A stretch of 64,000 bases of DNA, taken from Brachypterus glaber. Taxonomy: Eukaryota > Arthropoda > Insecta > Coleoptera > Kateretidae. The translations under genes were made by a program, and so were the position numbers. The stretch covers positions 36,553,747 to 36,617,746 of the forward strand of contig OY294047.1 of the NCBI GenBank assembly GCA_958510825.1, given 5' to 3'. Under the pieces are notes generated by a model, which saw only the letters and a list, made by a program, of their open reading frames with translations, had not been told where the DNA came from and made no database searches. Positions 14,119 through 25,518 of the stretch are shown here, in pieces. How positions within the stretch are numbered: position 1 is the first letter of the stretch; each line of letters opens with the position of its first letter.

Positions 14119-14589
14119 GGGTAAATCAGTGGTAACTTACGTTACAGCCGCAGAAAAAACGACACTTTCTTTTAAATATTATATTACATTATTATTTTTA
14201 AATGAACAACCTTTAACGAGGGGTTTATTTATTGAAAAAAAGTGTACAAGGATTGTGAGGATCAAAGGATTGTGAAAGATTGTCAAAGATGGTCAAAAAG
14301 ATTGTGAAAGATTGTATAAAATAAAAATAAAGATTTTTAAAGATTGTGGAAAGATTTCAGATGATTGCGGAAGGTTTTAGACGATTGTGGAGGATTCTGG
14401 AGGATTGTAGATGATTGTGGAATAAGGAATTGTCAAGGATTGTTGGATAGGTGTACAAGGATTGTCCAATAAATAAACCCCTCGACCTTTAATAATGATA
14501 AATAATAAACAATCTTTAATAATAATGTAATAAAACATTTAAAAGGGTTTTTTTTTCTGTGGCTGTAACGTGAGTTATTGGATTTACCC
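14119..14589. mobile_element. MITE with GGGTAAATC termini inserted in an LTR-like unit
   Basis: GGGTAAATC and GATTTACCC ends are flanked by AGAT on both sides (14115-14118, 14590-14593). The arms go on with GTTACAGCC and GGCTGTAAC. Without its nested guest it is about 195 bp. The exact duplication length is ambiguous by a base or two. Confidence 0.75.
14217..14484. mobile_element. Nested hAT-type MITE with an internal ATTGTG-rich repeat
   Basis: Termini CGAGGGGTTTATTTATTG and its complement are flanked by ACCTTTAA on both sides (14209-14216, 14485-14492), an exact 8-bp duplication as in hAT elements. The interior is a degenerate tandem repeat around AAAGATTGTGG and AGGATTGT. Confidence 0.8.
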
Positions 14590-14981
14590 AGATAAAAGTA
14601 ACACACAAAAGTTTAGCTTTTATTTTACTTTTCTCAAAGAAAAACATCGGAAATGCATTTTCTAATAAACCTATCAAGAATAGTTTATTAACCCAGACTG
14701 TATTCCAAAAGCATACAACCAGACTTATTTTCTGAAAAATTGAAAACCCACCCTTTTATTTGAAGGCCTACTAGCTATTTTCGGAATTTAAGTTGTACAA
14801 TTTATCTGAGTTAGTTTGCAATTCAGCCTTTGAATTTTATAACTAAAAGCCACTCGTATGTATTTATAAAAGCTTAACTAAAAATAACTTACTTTAAACT
14901 TAATTGGCGCAGTCGGTAAAGTTTTCAAGTAATAACTTAGTAATGCTTACAGCGGCTAAATAAATATCTAGAAAACTGTAA

Positions 14982-15127
14982 GTGCATATCCACACTCGCA
15001 TAACAAGCATAGTACATAAGAATGCGATGCCGTGATTGGCTTGATGTGCCCTCATGTATCTTGTCAGCCAATCATGGTATCGCATTCTTATGTATTATGC
15101 TTGTTATGCGAGCCTGTGTATATGCCC
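14982..15127. mobile_element. Palindromic MITE, GCATATCC family, copy 2
   Basis: Ends GTGCATATCCACAC and GTGTATATGCCC are flanked by TAA on both sides (14979-14981, 15128-15130), a PIF/Harbinger-type duplication. The inner arms match the copy at 11690. It lies in the leader of the fifth array unit. Confidence 0.8.
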
Positions 15128-15185
15128 TAAAATTAAATTCTGTCTATTTGCAGAATTTTATTGTAGAGTCCACATTTTGTCCCAA

Positions 15186-15424
15186 GCTGCCCTCCTTAGT
15201 TAAAACGACCTAACTAAAATTGCTATTTTCCCTAAATTTTTCGAATAAATGACCAAATTCTCTGACTTTCAGGATTCAGTTTCTATTTCCCTAACTTTTC
15301 CCTGATTTCCATGACTGGTGGGCACCCTGAAGAATAAATAAATATGACACAGAAAAACCGGTATGTATATAAAGATAAACCGAAAATGTTAGTTAGGACG
15401 TTTTAACTAAGAGGGCAGAGCAGC
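15186..15424. mobile_element. MITE with CTTAGTTAAAACG arms
   Basis: GCTGCCCTCCTTAGTTAAAACG on the left is inverted on the right as CGTTTTAACTAAGAGGGCAG. The interior has CCCTGATTTCC motifs also seen at 29.9-30.1 kb. Confidence 0.65.
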
Positions 15425-15549
15425 TAGTCACTTTACTATCGTGCACTCTCCCCTACTCTATGATTATGAACGGCAAATTGGGAAGGACATTCGATCACGT
15501 GACATGCTTGGTTGCTTGTAAGACGTATAGCTTAAGCACAATCCATATA

Positions 15550-15870
15550 GTTTAATTTTTTATTTCACTTTTCTAAAGGTAAAACATAGTATTTCCAAAT
15601 AAATCTACCGATAACTACCGATGGACCACAGTCCATCAACTCAGACTTTTTATTCCAAAGGCCTTTGTCTGCTACGCCATTATGGTGTAGCTTTCCTGAT
15701 AAATTGAAAACCCAACCTTTTGTTTCACGCCTACTATTTTCGAAATTTACGCCGTTCAATTTATGTGTGTTGGTTTGAAATTCCAACTTTGTATGTTAGT
15801 TTCTAAACTAATTTACTCACTAAAAGTCACGTATTCATTTGTAAAAGCTCAACTGAGAACTACTTACTAT
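15550..15870 (+). repeat. Last, truncated LTR-like unit of the array
   Basis: Matches the units upstream through AAATTGAAAACCCA, TTTCACGCCTACTA and ACTCACTAAAAGTCACGTAT, but no primer-binding site follows. It ends at a small AGAACTAC/GTAGTTCT palindrome. Confidence 0.65.
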
Positions 15871-16589
15871 AGGTAGGTAGTTCTCAGTACCTATAATAGG
15901 TACTGTACCTAAGGTAAATACAGAGTTTTTAAATGGAATAATATATATTATAATACACTCGTAAACTCATGATCGAGGGGCAATTTACTCTGGTAGTATA
16001 CACCTATACTGCCCTACTACGGAAGAAAGCAGTAACTCCATTTGTCGCATAGCAGCGTTTTCAAAATATTACATCAGAGTTGACGTAAAAATGTTCAGTT
16101 GTTAAATTGGGAATAGGCGTTTAGGCTGTAGAGCAAATTTCTTAATTTATGCTGATGATAAAACGAATAAATCGAATAAAGTCGAAACAAATACAAACAA
16201 ACAAATACATCTAAAACTATAATAACTATTATCCATGGGACCAAGACGCATAGTTTGATATCTTATTTAAAAAAATCGGATGAGTTTTTAATTTTTGATC
16301 TTTATAAATCCCTGATGATGACAGCCCAAATATGCGAAACATGGACTTTTATATAGCCTACGTCACTCGCGGCATGAAGACAAATCGTTTGACACCTGAA
16401 TTGTCAAATTCTGTCCAGGCGTTTAGACTGTAGTCCAAACAAATTTACCTCCTTTCTTGGTCAGTCGGGTAAAAATAAAAAATAAATATTACTACGCACA
16501 TGATTAAACGACTATTAGGTGAGCACTAGCTTTCGCCGAGTGTGATTTCTCGTCGTACTTGGCAACTTGGCGATTGGTGTGGAACCGGC

Positions 16590-16840
16590 TTTAGAAGTAC
16601 TTGCAAATATTTGGAAGTACTTGCAAGAAAATATTTGGATGTACTTAGGAGTAGCTGTATCCAATTTTGTCATTAAATTTAGAGGTGAGGATTTTTTTTT
16701 AATCATCAAAATTTCTGCTAAGGGTAAGCTTTTTTTTAGAAGCAAGTTTTTTGTCATCAAAACTACCTTTGAAGTATATGGAAGTACTTTAAAAAAATTC
16801 GAAGTACTTGGAAGTACTTCAAACAATTTGGAGGTAGGTG
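16590..16840. repeat. Degenerate repeat of TTTGGAAGTACTT
   Basis: GGAAGTACTT or close variants recur about eight times in two clusters. The repeat opens both strands for about 100 codons, but the peptides show no domain and are not called as genes. Confidence 0.55.
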
Positions 16841-17239
16841 TACATTTTTCGAAGAGTGAATCGCCCCTTGTTTATGTTGTTTAACTATTTATTTGTAATG
16901 TGAATTTAAGAAAATATTATACATATAATAAAGAATCGAATTTATAGAACATTTCTAATAATAATTTATAGATTTCTTCCTTTATTCATCCGTTTATCCC
17001 ATATAAAAGTTGATTACTGCCAAGAACAAATTCTATTAGTGTACAAAAGGCATTAATAATTGAGTCATTTAATCTGAATGACCCCAAATTACAGTGAATA
17101 AGTAAATGAAAATTCCTATTATACACTGCGGTTCCTCTTAAGTTTTGAACGAGTTGACATATCGAGTTTAAACTTGGAACACGTAAATAAAAAAACTTTT
17201 TTTGTGAGGTTATAATAGGGTTTCGTGTTGACACGTGAC

Positions 17240-18810
17240 CACGGTTCGCAAAAAAGGTCAAATAAAATAAAAAATTGCCCAAGAACTTTGAAAATAAAAT
17301 TTGATTCCTGGCCTTTTTTTAAATAGGAAAAGCAAAAATTAAAAAATTTCAACTACAAAATTTTTTTATCGCACTTTTTTGTTTTAAGTATTATAAAATA
17401 GATACACTGATTTATAATTTTTCCAATTCACCATTATTTGCTACAGTTTACTTTTTTCTGCTTAAACTTTTTACCTGTAACTCAAAAATTAAATTTTAAA
17501 TAATATCTAACAAATAGGACCCCCTTGGGGGGCCTTAAAGAAGACGAAAGCCTAAATTTTTAAATTTGCCTGGGTTTATCTTATATGCTCTATTTATATA
17601 CCAATATAAGCTATTCTAGTAGTATATTAAATATTTTTTTTAAATAGGGGGGTTTGGGGGGTCTCGAGCCAATTTTCAGATTTTTTTTTAGAATTTTAAT
17701 GTAAAAAAAAATATTATAATATTATAAATATTTTCTAGATATTGTAAAAGAGTGTTTAAAATGTCGGTTTGGGGGTTAATTATTATATAATATATAATAT
17801 ATATTATTATATATTATATTATATATTATTATTATTATTATTATTATATATTAATATAAAAAAGATATATAATAATATTATTATGTACGCGTACGTGCCA
17901 AATTTGGTTTATATTTCTCCTGAAAGTTGTTAAAGAAGTCTCTTATAAGAGACTTACTATATCTAATAATTATACATAAATAATTATGTAAATAATATTT
18001 CTATAACACATTATGCCTAAAACTTTAACATCTCTACTTTCGGCTTAAAGAAGAGATATCAGACGATTGGAAGAAAAAGAAAAAACATTTTAAAACTTAC
18101 TTTACAAATCGATTTTTTTTAAAAGGTTTGAAGGGTTTTTTTAATTCCAATTTTGTTTAATACAAAATATAATTTCCACTCATTACTTTATTTGCTTTTA
18201 ATTTATTGCCTTTCCTCTGGAATTAAAAAATCCCTTCAAACCTTTAAAAAAATTGATTTGTAAAGTAAGTTTTAAAATGTTTTTTCTTTTTCTTTAAACA
18301 CTCTTTTACAATATCTAGAAAATATTTATAATATTATAATATTTTTTTGTACATTAAAATTCTAAAAAAAAATCTGAAAATTGGCTCGAGACCCCCCAAA
18401 TCCCCCTATTTAATATTTAATATACTACTAGAATAGCCCATATTGGTATATAAATAGAGCATACAAGATAAACCCAGGAAAATTTAAAAATTTAGGCTTT
18501 CGTCCTCTTTAAGGCCCCCCAAGGGGGTCCTTTTTGTTAGATATTATTTAAAATTTAATTTTTGAGTTACAGGTAAAAAGTTTAAGCAGAAAAAGTTAAC
18601 TGTAACAAATATTAGTGAATTGGGAAAATTATAAATCAGCGTGTATCTATTTTATAATACTCAAAACAAAAAAGTGCGATAAAAAAAATTTTGTCGTTGA
18701 AGTTTTTTAATTTTTGCTTTTCCTATTTAAGGAAAGGGCCAGGAATCAAATTTTATTTTCAAAGTTCTTGGGCAATTTTTTATTTTATTTGACCTTTTTT
18801 GCGAACCGTG
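17240..18810. mobile_element. 1.6-kb foldback element with an asymmetric insert
   Basis: CACGGTTCGC begins the left arm and GCGAACCGTG ends the right arm. About 520 bp of each outer arm is complementary, including the GGACCCCCTTGGGGGGCC block at 17518 and its partner near 18515. An inner arm pair (18068-18150 with 18219-18294) follows. The left arm alone carries about 300 bp of (TA)-rich sequence at 17761-18060, so it was inserted after the palindrome formed. There is no coding region or clear target duplication. Confidence 0.8.
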
Positions 18811-18983
18811 TGAAACTTTTGTAAAATAGAAAATCTGATAGAAAATCCTGTATATTTTACCGTACCGCTAGATAGAGAATATGAAGGAAAGTTGACTTAA
18901 TTTAACGATATTTATGATTTTGGTCTAATTTTGTTATCGTGGCACGGTTTAAGGCTAATACTAGGGCTAGTAGTAAAAAATAT

Positions 18984-20432
18984 TTATTGGAAAAGCATGA
19001 ACCGAATAGCTCACGGTTCACCTGGGCGATTTTAAATAAAAATTTCGTGGACCCCTACATTTCTTGGACTAAAACATACCTGATGACATAAGAAATCAAT
19101 TTCCATTTGAAAGAAAATCGTAAAAGATACACTTTTTCAGAAAGATAAAAAAACGTTTTTTTGAGGAATAGGGTGTGTCAAAAAATTCCGATTTTTGAAA
19201 TCGAAAACGCTCTCTAGCTCAAAAGTTGCTCCTTAGTAAAAAACGGTGGCCACTCAAAAATGAGCCAAATCGATTAATGTTTAGAGGCAGCTCAAAGCAC
19301 TCAAACTTTAAAAAATATCGGTACCTGTTATTGCGGATAAAAAGTGATTGTATATAAAATTAAGGAAATTTTGGAGGGTTTCTTTGATGATATTTAGAAA
19401 CAATACTAATTTTGAGAAACTAAAAAAATTATATCCCCCCTCCCCTTAAGTTAGAACATAAAAAAACGCTTATTATTTGAAGATTTCGCGATTTTTTTTT
19501 TAAATAGGGTATATTTAAAAGGACATAACTTCATTAGGAATGATTTTTTGACCAAGGTGCATATAAATTTTTTCTATGTTTTTAATGTTAAATAACCACC
19601 CATTACTAAAATATTTGTTTTTGGCTTTATATTTTTTTATTATTTTTATTTTTGGTTCTTCATGCGTAAAAATTTACTTTTAAATGCATTTATCTTTAAA
19701 ACGGTTAAACCTGCGATGTTAAACCACAGAAAGTTTATTGTGTATTTTTACATAAAAAAGTATATTCCAACCAGAAAAAATAAAAAAAGTACACCGAAAA
19801 AAGTTTTAGGCAAAAAACAGAAAATCCACCCGGTTTCGAATCGAAATTAGTTTTTTTTTACTCAACTTGTGGAAAAGAATTGTCTTCTGTATAGTCATGT
19901 AGGTTAACATGTATATATGCTTATATACTAATATATAATTTTGCAGATTTTTTATTTAAAACTATTTTTTATGCACTTTTAAAAACTTGCAAAAATTAAA
20001 TTTTCGCGAAATCTTCAAATAATTGGCGATTTTTTCATGTTCTAACTTAAGGGGACGGGGGATATAATTGTTTTAGTTCTTAAATTTAGTATTGTTTCTA
20101 AATATTACCTAAGAAACCCTCCAAAATTTCCTCAATTTTTATCGGTATCAGTTTTTATCCGAAAAACAGGTACCGATTTTTTTTTAAGTTTGAGTGCTTT
20201 GAGCTACCTCTAAACATTTATCGATTTGGCTCATTTTTAAGTGGCCACTGTTTTTTACTAAGGAGCAACTTTTAAGCCAGAGAGCGTTTTTGATTTTGAA
20301 AATCGCGATTTTTTGACACACCTTATTACTCAAAAAAACGTTTTTTTATCTGTCTAAATAATATAGGGGTCCACGAAATTTTTATTTAAAATCGTGAACC
20401 GTGAGCTAGCTACATGTTTCCAATAAAATAAG
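18984..20432. mobile_element. 1.45-kb foldback element adjoining the previous one
   Basis: TTATTGGAAA and AGCTCACGGTTCAC on the left are matched by GTGAACCGTGAGCT and TTTCCAATAA on the right. Long inner arms pair, for example AAAACGCTCTCTAGC near 19206 with the GAGAGCGTTTTTGA block near 20280. The termini share CACGGTTC with the neighbour, suggesting related families. Confidence 0.75.
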
Positions 20433-20715
20433 ATTTAACAGCCGGGATGGCAGGACCATTAATGATATAGATCTCATAGAAATGAACTTTATTGGTTCTT
20501 ACATTTTACATAAAATGTAATAAACAATGTATTTTCTTTTCTATTACAGACTTTCAGTATCGGATTTTCTAAAGTTGACGTAGTAAATAATATGTTGCCG
20601 TCAAACAGAAATTGTCGACGAAAAAAACAAGGTAATCTGCATTTACATGAGCAAACTTCAGTTTCAGATATTTTTAAGTATCTAAGTATCATTGATTACT
20701 TATTAAAATATCATT

Positions 20716-21236
20716 TATCCAACACCTTCACAGAAACACTTGTTTTGAGCACTATTTTAAATGTCAAAAGTGAGTTTTTTCCACTAGTGACTAAAAAATT
20801 TTTCACCCACTCTTTTACGTACAGCTTTTGATCTCACCCAAAATTAGTTATATACCCTTATATTAATTAAGTATTATAACTATTCTATAAATAGAAGCAC
20901 GTTAACTAAACCATAAAAATTAAAGAAAACCCCAAATTATTCTTTAGTTTTTGAATGAAATACTGTTTTTATTAAAAATTCTGTCATCGCCGCGTCCATT
21001 TTGACGTTTGTAAGAAATGTAAAACTAGCAATTGTTTATTTTTAATAGGCATACTTAGGCCATGGCTACCTATTATTTTAGTATTAAGAAAACTTAATCT
21101 TAATATTTTTTACATAATTTTTCGCAAAACTATAGATTTTTATTTAATAATAAAAGGTGTTGGATAAAATTAAATTCTCAACTCGTGTATTAAGTGATTT
21201 TATCTACTTAATACACTAGTTAAGAAAATAACTATT
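20716..21236 (+). mobile_element. Hairpin family B, copy 1
   Basis: A unit of about 520 bp, nearly identical in reverse orientation to 25519-26037. It has TCCAACACCTT near one end and AAGGTGTTGGA inside the other. The tail is a TTAATACAC-type hairpin ending AATAACTATT. Short peptides in both strands look incidental. Confidence 0.75.
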
Positions 21237-21328
21237 ATTACTTATTAAAATGAATAATCAATTAATACCCTAGAAAAGGTCGTCAACTAAAAAAATCACA
21301 TGAGTAAACTTCAGTTTCAGATACTTAA

Positions 21329-21484
21329 CCCTTTCCGCTCCCGCCGGTTTATCAGGTTCCTATACCAGATTAAAATTTATATGGAAAATCCCATATACGA
21401 ATATCCAACTGCGGATATTGTGGTATATTCTGCTAAACTTTAAAATATCCATACGTGGATACAATGGAGCGGAAGCGGAAGGGG
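21329..21484. mobile_element. 156-bp piggyBac-like MITE with TTAA duplication
   Basis: TTAA flanks CCCTTTCCGCTCC on the left and GGAGCGGAAGCGGAAGGGG on the right (TTAA at 21325-21328 and 21485-21488). A TTAA target with CCCT-type ends is typical of piggyBac elements. There is no coding capacity. Confidence 0.8.
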
Positions 21485-21952
21485 TTAATGAGAAACAATG
21501 AATACCAAAAAAATGTCATCAACTACACGGAAAAAAAAAATTATAGCTAGGAGCGCTATAACACACATACCAAGCAAATTATAATCGCTTATTATATAAA
21601 TACAAGGCTTTCTCTTACAATTATGGCAGTCAGTGTAAAAATTTATATGAAATACTTTAATTGTTTAGTGAATAATAAAATATAACAAATAGTATGGCAT
21701 TTATAGCTTAAATAGATTTAATTATTGTCCGTGCTAATAATTTTTATAATATAATAAAATTTCTGTAAATTTATAATAGTGCCTGTAATAAATATAATCG
21801 TGTCTGTAATATATATAATCGTTTCCAATTTATTTTTAACATTATTAGTTATTGTGTCCCTTATAATCTATAGCTTAAATCACTATAATTTGCCACTGTT
21901 ACCAAATATCTTATAATGTATAGCGCAGAGCCCACTAATTTCTTTCCGTGTA

Positions 21953-22066
21953 TAGTATATTACATAACTAGTGTGGAAAGTCACATATTTTACGAACGAG
22001 CCTTCAGGCGAGCGAGAAAACCCCACGAGTGTACGAAATACACTTTCCAACGAGTTATGTACACTA
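21953..22066. repeat. Hairpin family C, copy
   Basis: TAGTATATTACATAACT on the left is matched by AGTTATGTACACTA on the right. The GC-rich centre contains GAACGAGCC and GCGAGCG. Confidence 0.6.
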
Positions 22067-23124
22067 TTTTTCCTACGGTCCTGAAAAAATATAAAGTATC
22101 TTAATTTAACATTTTCTAATTTTTATTACATATTCAAAGAATTTTTGAGAAAAGCAAAGCATACAAAGCAAAAAATAGCATACAAATTTATGTATGTTAA
22201 ATAGAAAATATGATTTTCTTTTACTTTTAGTTTTCATGGTTTTTAAATACAATACAATAATGTTTAATGGGTTGCCTATAACGCAAGCCTCTTGTGTAAA
22301 TCAAGGCAAGACAGTTTGCTTATTAAATTAGATTTCTTTAGATATGTTCCCATATGAAACAGTAAAATTGTACTGCTTTACGATTTCATAAGAAAAAGAC
22401 TGTGTATTTTGATATTTTTTATAAAATGTAAGGTAACTAAATCAAAAATTAAGTAATTTTTATAAAATCTAGACATAAATAAAACATCCCAAGTTACATC
22501 TTGGTCAATCTAGTAAGGTTATAACTATGGTTTCTATTATTGACATGAAACACAGAAATATTTGGATTGAAAAACATAAAAGATATCATAAAAGTCTGTG
22601 ATGAAAGGTGGAAAATGGCATATAAAACGAGGTGAGCTGAATTTGTAGAACCTACAGCGTAAATTAAGGCAAACCTACATACGTGAAATTAGGCAAACCT
22701 ACATATATAAATATCAAACTAGTGTGATATAAGGCGTTTTCTGAAAAACAAAAAAGTGTGCTAAATGTCATTTTCATAAGGGATCATAGGAAAATTTTTT
22801 TCCGCCGTATTGCTTAATGAGTAATCTGGCCTACAAGGCAATGGTCCATCGGACTGTAAATATCAATTTTCATTTCAGGCCTGTAGTTAGGGGTTAGGAC
22901 GTAGAGGAAATGTTTCTTGAGATATCTTTACTACTAAATGTACTATCTAGGTTTGAAACCTTTTACTAATATATCGGAATATGGGGTGCGAATTAGAGTG
23001 GAAGTTTAAGATATTTTCGGCGTAATTACTACGGCTGGATGGGGCACCAGTTTTACTGCTTGAGAATTTTTTTGGTGGTCTTTCGCCAGAAAACTGTACA
23101 CGAGTCAACGATTATTATAATTAT
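22067..23124. other. A+T-rich sequence with no recognised feature
   Basis: GGCAAACCTACATA occurs twice at about 22670-22710. Nothing else was recognised. Confidence 0.4.
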
Positions 23125-23290
23125 TTTTAAAAGCAGAAAAAGTCTGGAATCACCCGATTAACTTTTCAGTTATAGGTCTTTTAAAAAACCGCTCGGACAT
23201 CGATTTTTATTTTTAATTTTGCAAATTTTGGTGTAAAAAAAGTTATAAAAATTTTCACCTCATTAATTGGCCATATCCAAATAAATACTT
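23125..23290 (+). mobile_element. Truncated arm of the 26628-27306 foldback family
   Basis: AGTCTGGAATCACCCGATT through GGTGTAAAAAAAGTTAT matches the left arm of the complete element. The second arm is absent. Confidence 0.7.
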
Positions 23291-24344
23291 TTTATCAGTG
23301 CAGTGGATGGACATGAATTATGAAACTGAAGTTTGCAACGTTTGCAACAATTTCCTTAAAAAAAATTATGTATAATTCAACATGCCAAATCGTATTTTGA
23401 AAGACTATTTCACAAACAAAATAAGGAAGTATGTAATTTTACCATGTTAAATGTTGTTTCATATTTAAATTAAAAATTTAAGAACTAAACAACTATACTA
23501 CTTTACAACTATAACTAAAATTTTAAATCAGAAATTTGCCGCGTTTTTTAAAACCACGATTATTCCAATAAAATAGTTGTTATAATATATTTTAGCATTT
23601 AAATAAAAATCATTGCTGTTTTTGTTTAAAAAGTTTAGCATGACTGAAAATAAATCAAATAACGGTTGTTTCCACCAGTAAAAAAACAATTTGCGATCGG
23701 TTTATAATAAAGTTTGGCAACGCTGTACTGGTACCAGCGCAGTCGTTTGATGTTTTGATTTCCGTCATTTAAAAGAAGTAAATTATTTACTTCTTTACTG
23801 TAAATATATTTTTAATAAATAAGTGTTTAAATTAGTTTTGAGTGGCCTGTTTTTAATACCAAGATTCAATTAAATAAATTAAAATTTATGAATATCAGTA
23901 ATTTAAAGCTTTTAAGATGGAAAGTGCATAAAATATAATATATTATCTGAAATTAATTAGGGTTTATACCTAGGATGTTTTGGTAATAAAATAAGCATTT
24001 ATATTGCTTATCAATAAAAATAAATCAACTAAAGGTAAGCTTCACAAATTAAAAACACATTTTGCAAAAATATAACATTTATTAAGATGTCAGTAACTTG
24101 TGCAAAAATTGTTAGATTCATTTTGATCTGATTGGTCAAGAAACTAAAAATGTACGGTTTTGATTGGCCTATATATTGTTTGTGAAATAGTCGAAGAAAT
24201 TCTTCGGAAGAAGTGTATACAAACCTTTATCTACATCCTGTATTTAGCTACCTACTAACACACTAATCAAAATATCCAAACTTTCTGACACTGATTTTTG
24301 AAAATAACAAAACACTCTCACATTGTGATTCATCAAACACGTAT
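23291..24344. other. A+T-rich sequence with no recognised feature
   Basis: No recognisable coding or paired-terminus signal. Confidence 0.4.
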
Positions 24345-24590
24345 ACTTCCATAAAGCACAAATGTCACTTTTTCGATTTCCTCAAAGCGTATGATCGAGT
24401 GCTCTTGACACTAGTGTTTGAAGTGACCGGCAGAATAGAAACAAAACAGTCTTGCGACCGGCACGAGCCAGGGTGCAAAGCTAACTACGATCAAAGCGCG
24501 CAGAAAGCATTCTGGCTGTCAATGACGGGGCGTTTACTGGGCCAGGAGTCGGTAAACTTTCTGACGAAGGCCTTAGGGTAGCCAAGAGGA
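24345..24590 (+). pseudogene. Possible reverse-transcriptase-derived fragment
   Basis: This is a more GC-rich island than its surroundings. A frame reads FDFLKAYDRV, resembling RT motif A of non-LTR elements, and runs open to a TAG near 24579 with NYDQSAQKAFWLSMTGRLLG downstream. The later RT motifs do not follow, so if this is LINE-derived most of the RT core has been lost. The product is not otherwise recognised. Confidence 0.35.
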
Positions 24591-24733
24591 AGATAAAATT
24601 ACCAAATGCTGTATCTAAATGATTTATAGGAACAAGACGTCAGGGGAGGCCGCAAAGCTTGCGAGCCCAGCTTTTTCGGATTTTTACAAAATATAAGTAC
24701 ATTTATGAAAACTTAATAGTAATTATATACCAA

Positions 24734-24830
24734 GGTAGAAAAGACATTTTTTATAGCCGAGCGTATTAAATCTCGAGCTGCGTAGCAGCGAGGGATTTAA
24801 GAGTGCGAGGCTATAATAGTCTTCTCTACC
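24734..24830. repeat. Hairpin family C-like element
   Basis: GGTAGAAAAGAC and GTCTTCTCTACC ends surround TATAGCC/GGCTATA and a GCTGCGTAGCAGC core, making a nested hairpin. Confidence 0.65.
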
Positions 24831-25257
24831 GTAGTTTATATATCAGTTTTTTCATTACTAGCACTATTTAACTATTTTTATTCAAATAATAAAATAAATT
24901 ATTAACAGAAATGATATTTCTTGAAATTTTATAAAAATCAAGTAGCCTTGATCAATGACATTTGCTCATATAAATACTTAGAACTGACGTTTAAAAAATT
25001 TAGTTTTAGCGTAATAATTGGTTATAATTATAATTAATTATATTTAATAAATAAAAGTTATTTAAAGCTATTTTCTTGGGTTTAATTATTAAAATTGCAC
25101 AAAGAACTGAAATATCTAAAGTGACAGAAAACATATGTTTATAAAATTTCCTCCTACTAGGAGAGAAAAAAATATTATTGCTATAGGTGAAGAAAATTGA
25201 TTTCACAGTCTAAAAACATGATAAATAATGGTATGTTCTAAAGCTAGTAGTGAAAAG

Positions 25258-25342
25258 TAGTATATTACGCACCGAGTACACGAACCTAGTTTTCAGTGCA
25301 CGAGAGTGCACTGGAACATGTTTGCGCCGAGGTGTGTATACT
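25258..25342. repeat. Hairpin family C-like element
   Basis: TAGTATATTACGC is matched by GTATACTA. The core is AGTGCACGAGAGTGCACT. Confidence 0.55.
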
Positions 25343-25518
25343 ATTTTTTCTACCCAAATATAAAAAAAAACGCAAAAATTGTCTTAAAATAAACTTGTCA
25401 ATTTGACGTTCATTTAATATCTGACAGCAGATATGTAAAATCTGCTGATTGTCATTTTCCAACCGCTGTCATGGTAACGGATGGAAAATAAGCACTAACT
25501 ACTAAATAGGTCGTAGGA

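Larger units (their letters stand above)
14110..14905 (+). repeat. LTR-like unit split by nested MITEs, primer-binding site at 14906
   Basis: AGTCCAGAT at 14110 is separated from AGATAAAAGTAACAC at 14590 by the element at 14119-14589. Joining the two flanks restores the order seen in the other units, which confirms the insertion. Confidence 0.75.
12200..15870 (+). repeat. Tandem array of LTR-like unit + primer-binding site + leader
   Basis: TGGCGCAGTCGGTA occurs in the same orientation at 12200, 12753, 13413, 13947 and 14906. Each later site is preceded by an LTR-like block of about 360 bp (several starting AGTCCAGA and ending TTAAT) and followed by a leader of about 170 bp with conserved TAAATAAATATCTAGA. 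Unit length is about 530-550 bp once insertions are removed. The 18-base site TGGCGCAGTCGGTAGGAT complements an insect tRNA-Ser 3' end; LTRs ending AATT before such a site are typical of errantivirus-like Ty3/gypsy elements. No gag, pol or env was seen. The array therefore seems to be amplified LTR-leader sequence rather than a provirus. Confidence 0.75.

Noticed and set aside
12200..14920. TGGCGCAGTCGG read as tRNA-gene A boxes
   Set aside because: No B box or cloverleaf follows at the right distance; the primer-binding-site reading explains all 18 bases and the LTR-like flank better.
16515..16884. Overlapping ORFs of about 100 codons on both strands
   Set aside because: They arise from the GGAAGTACTT repeat, which reads open in several frames; no domain was recognised.
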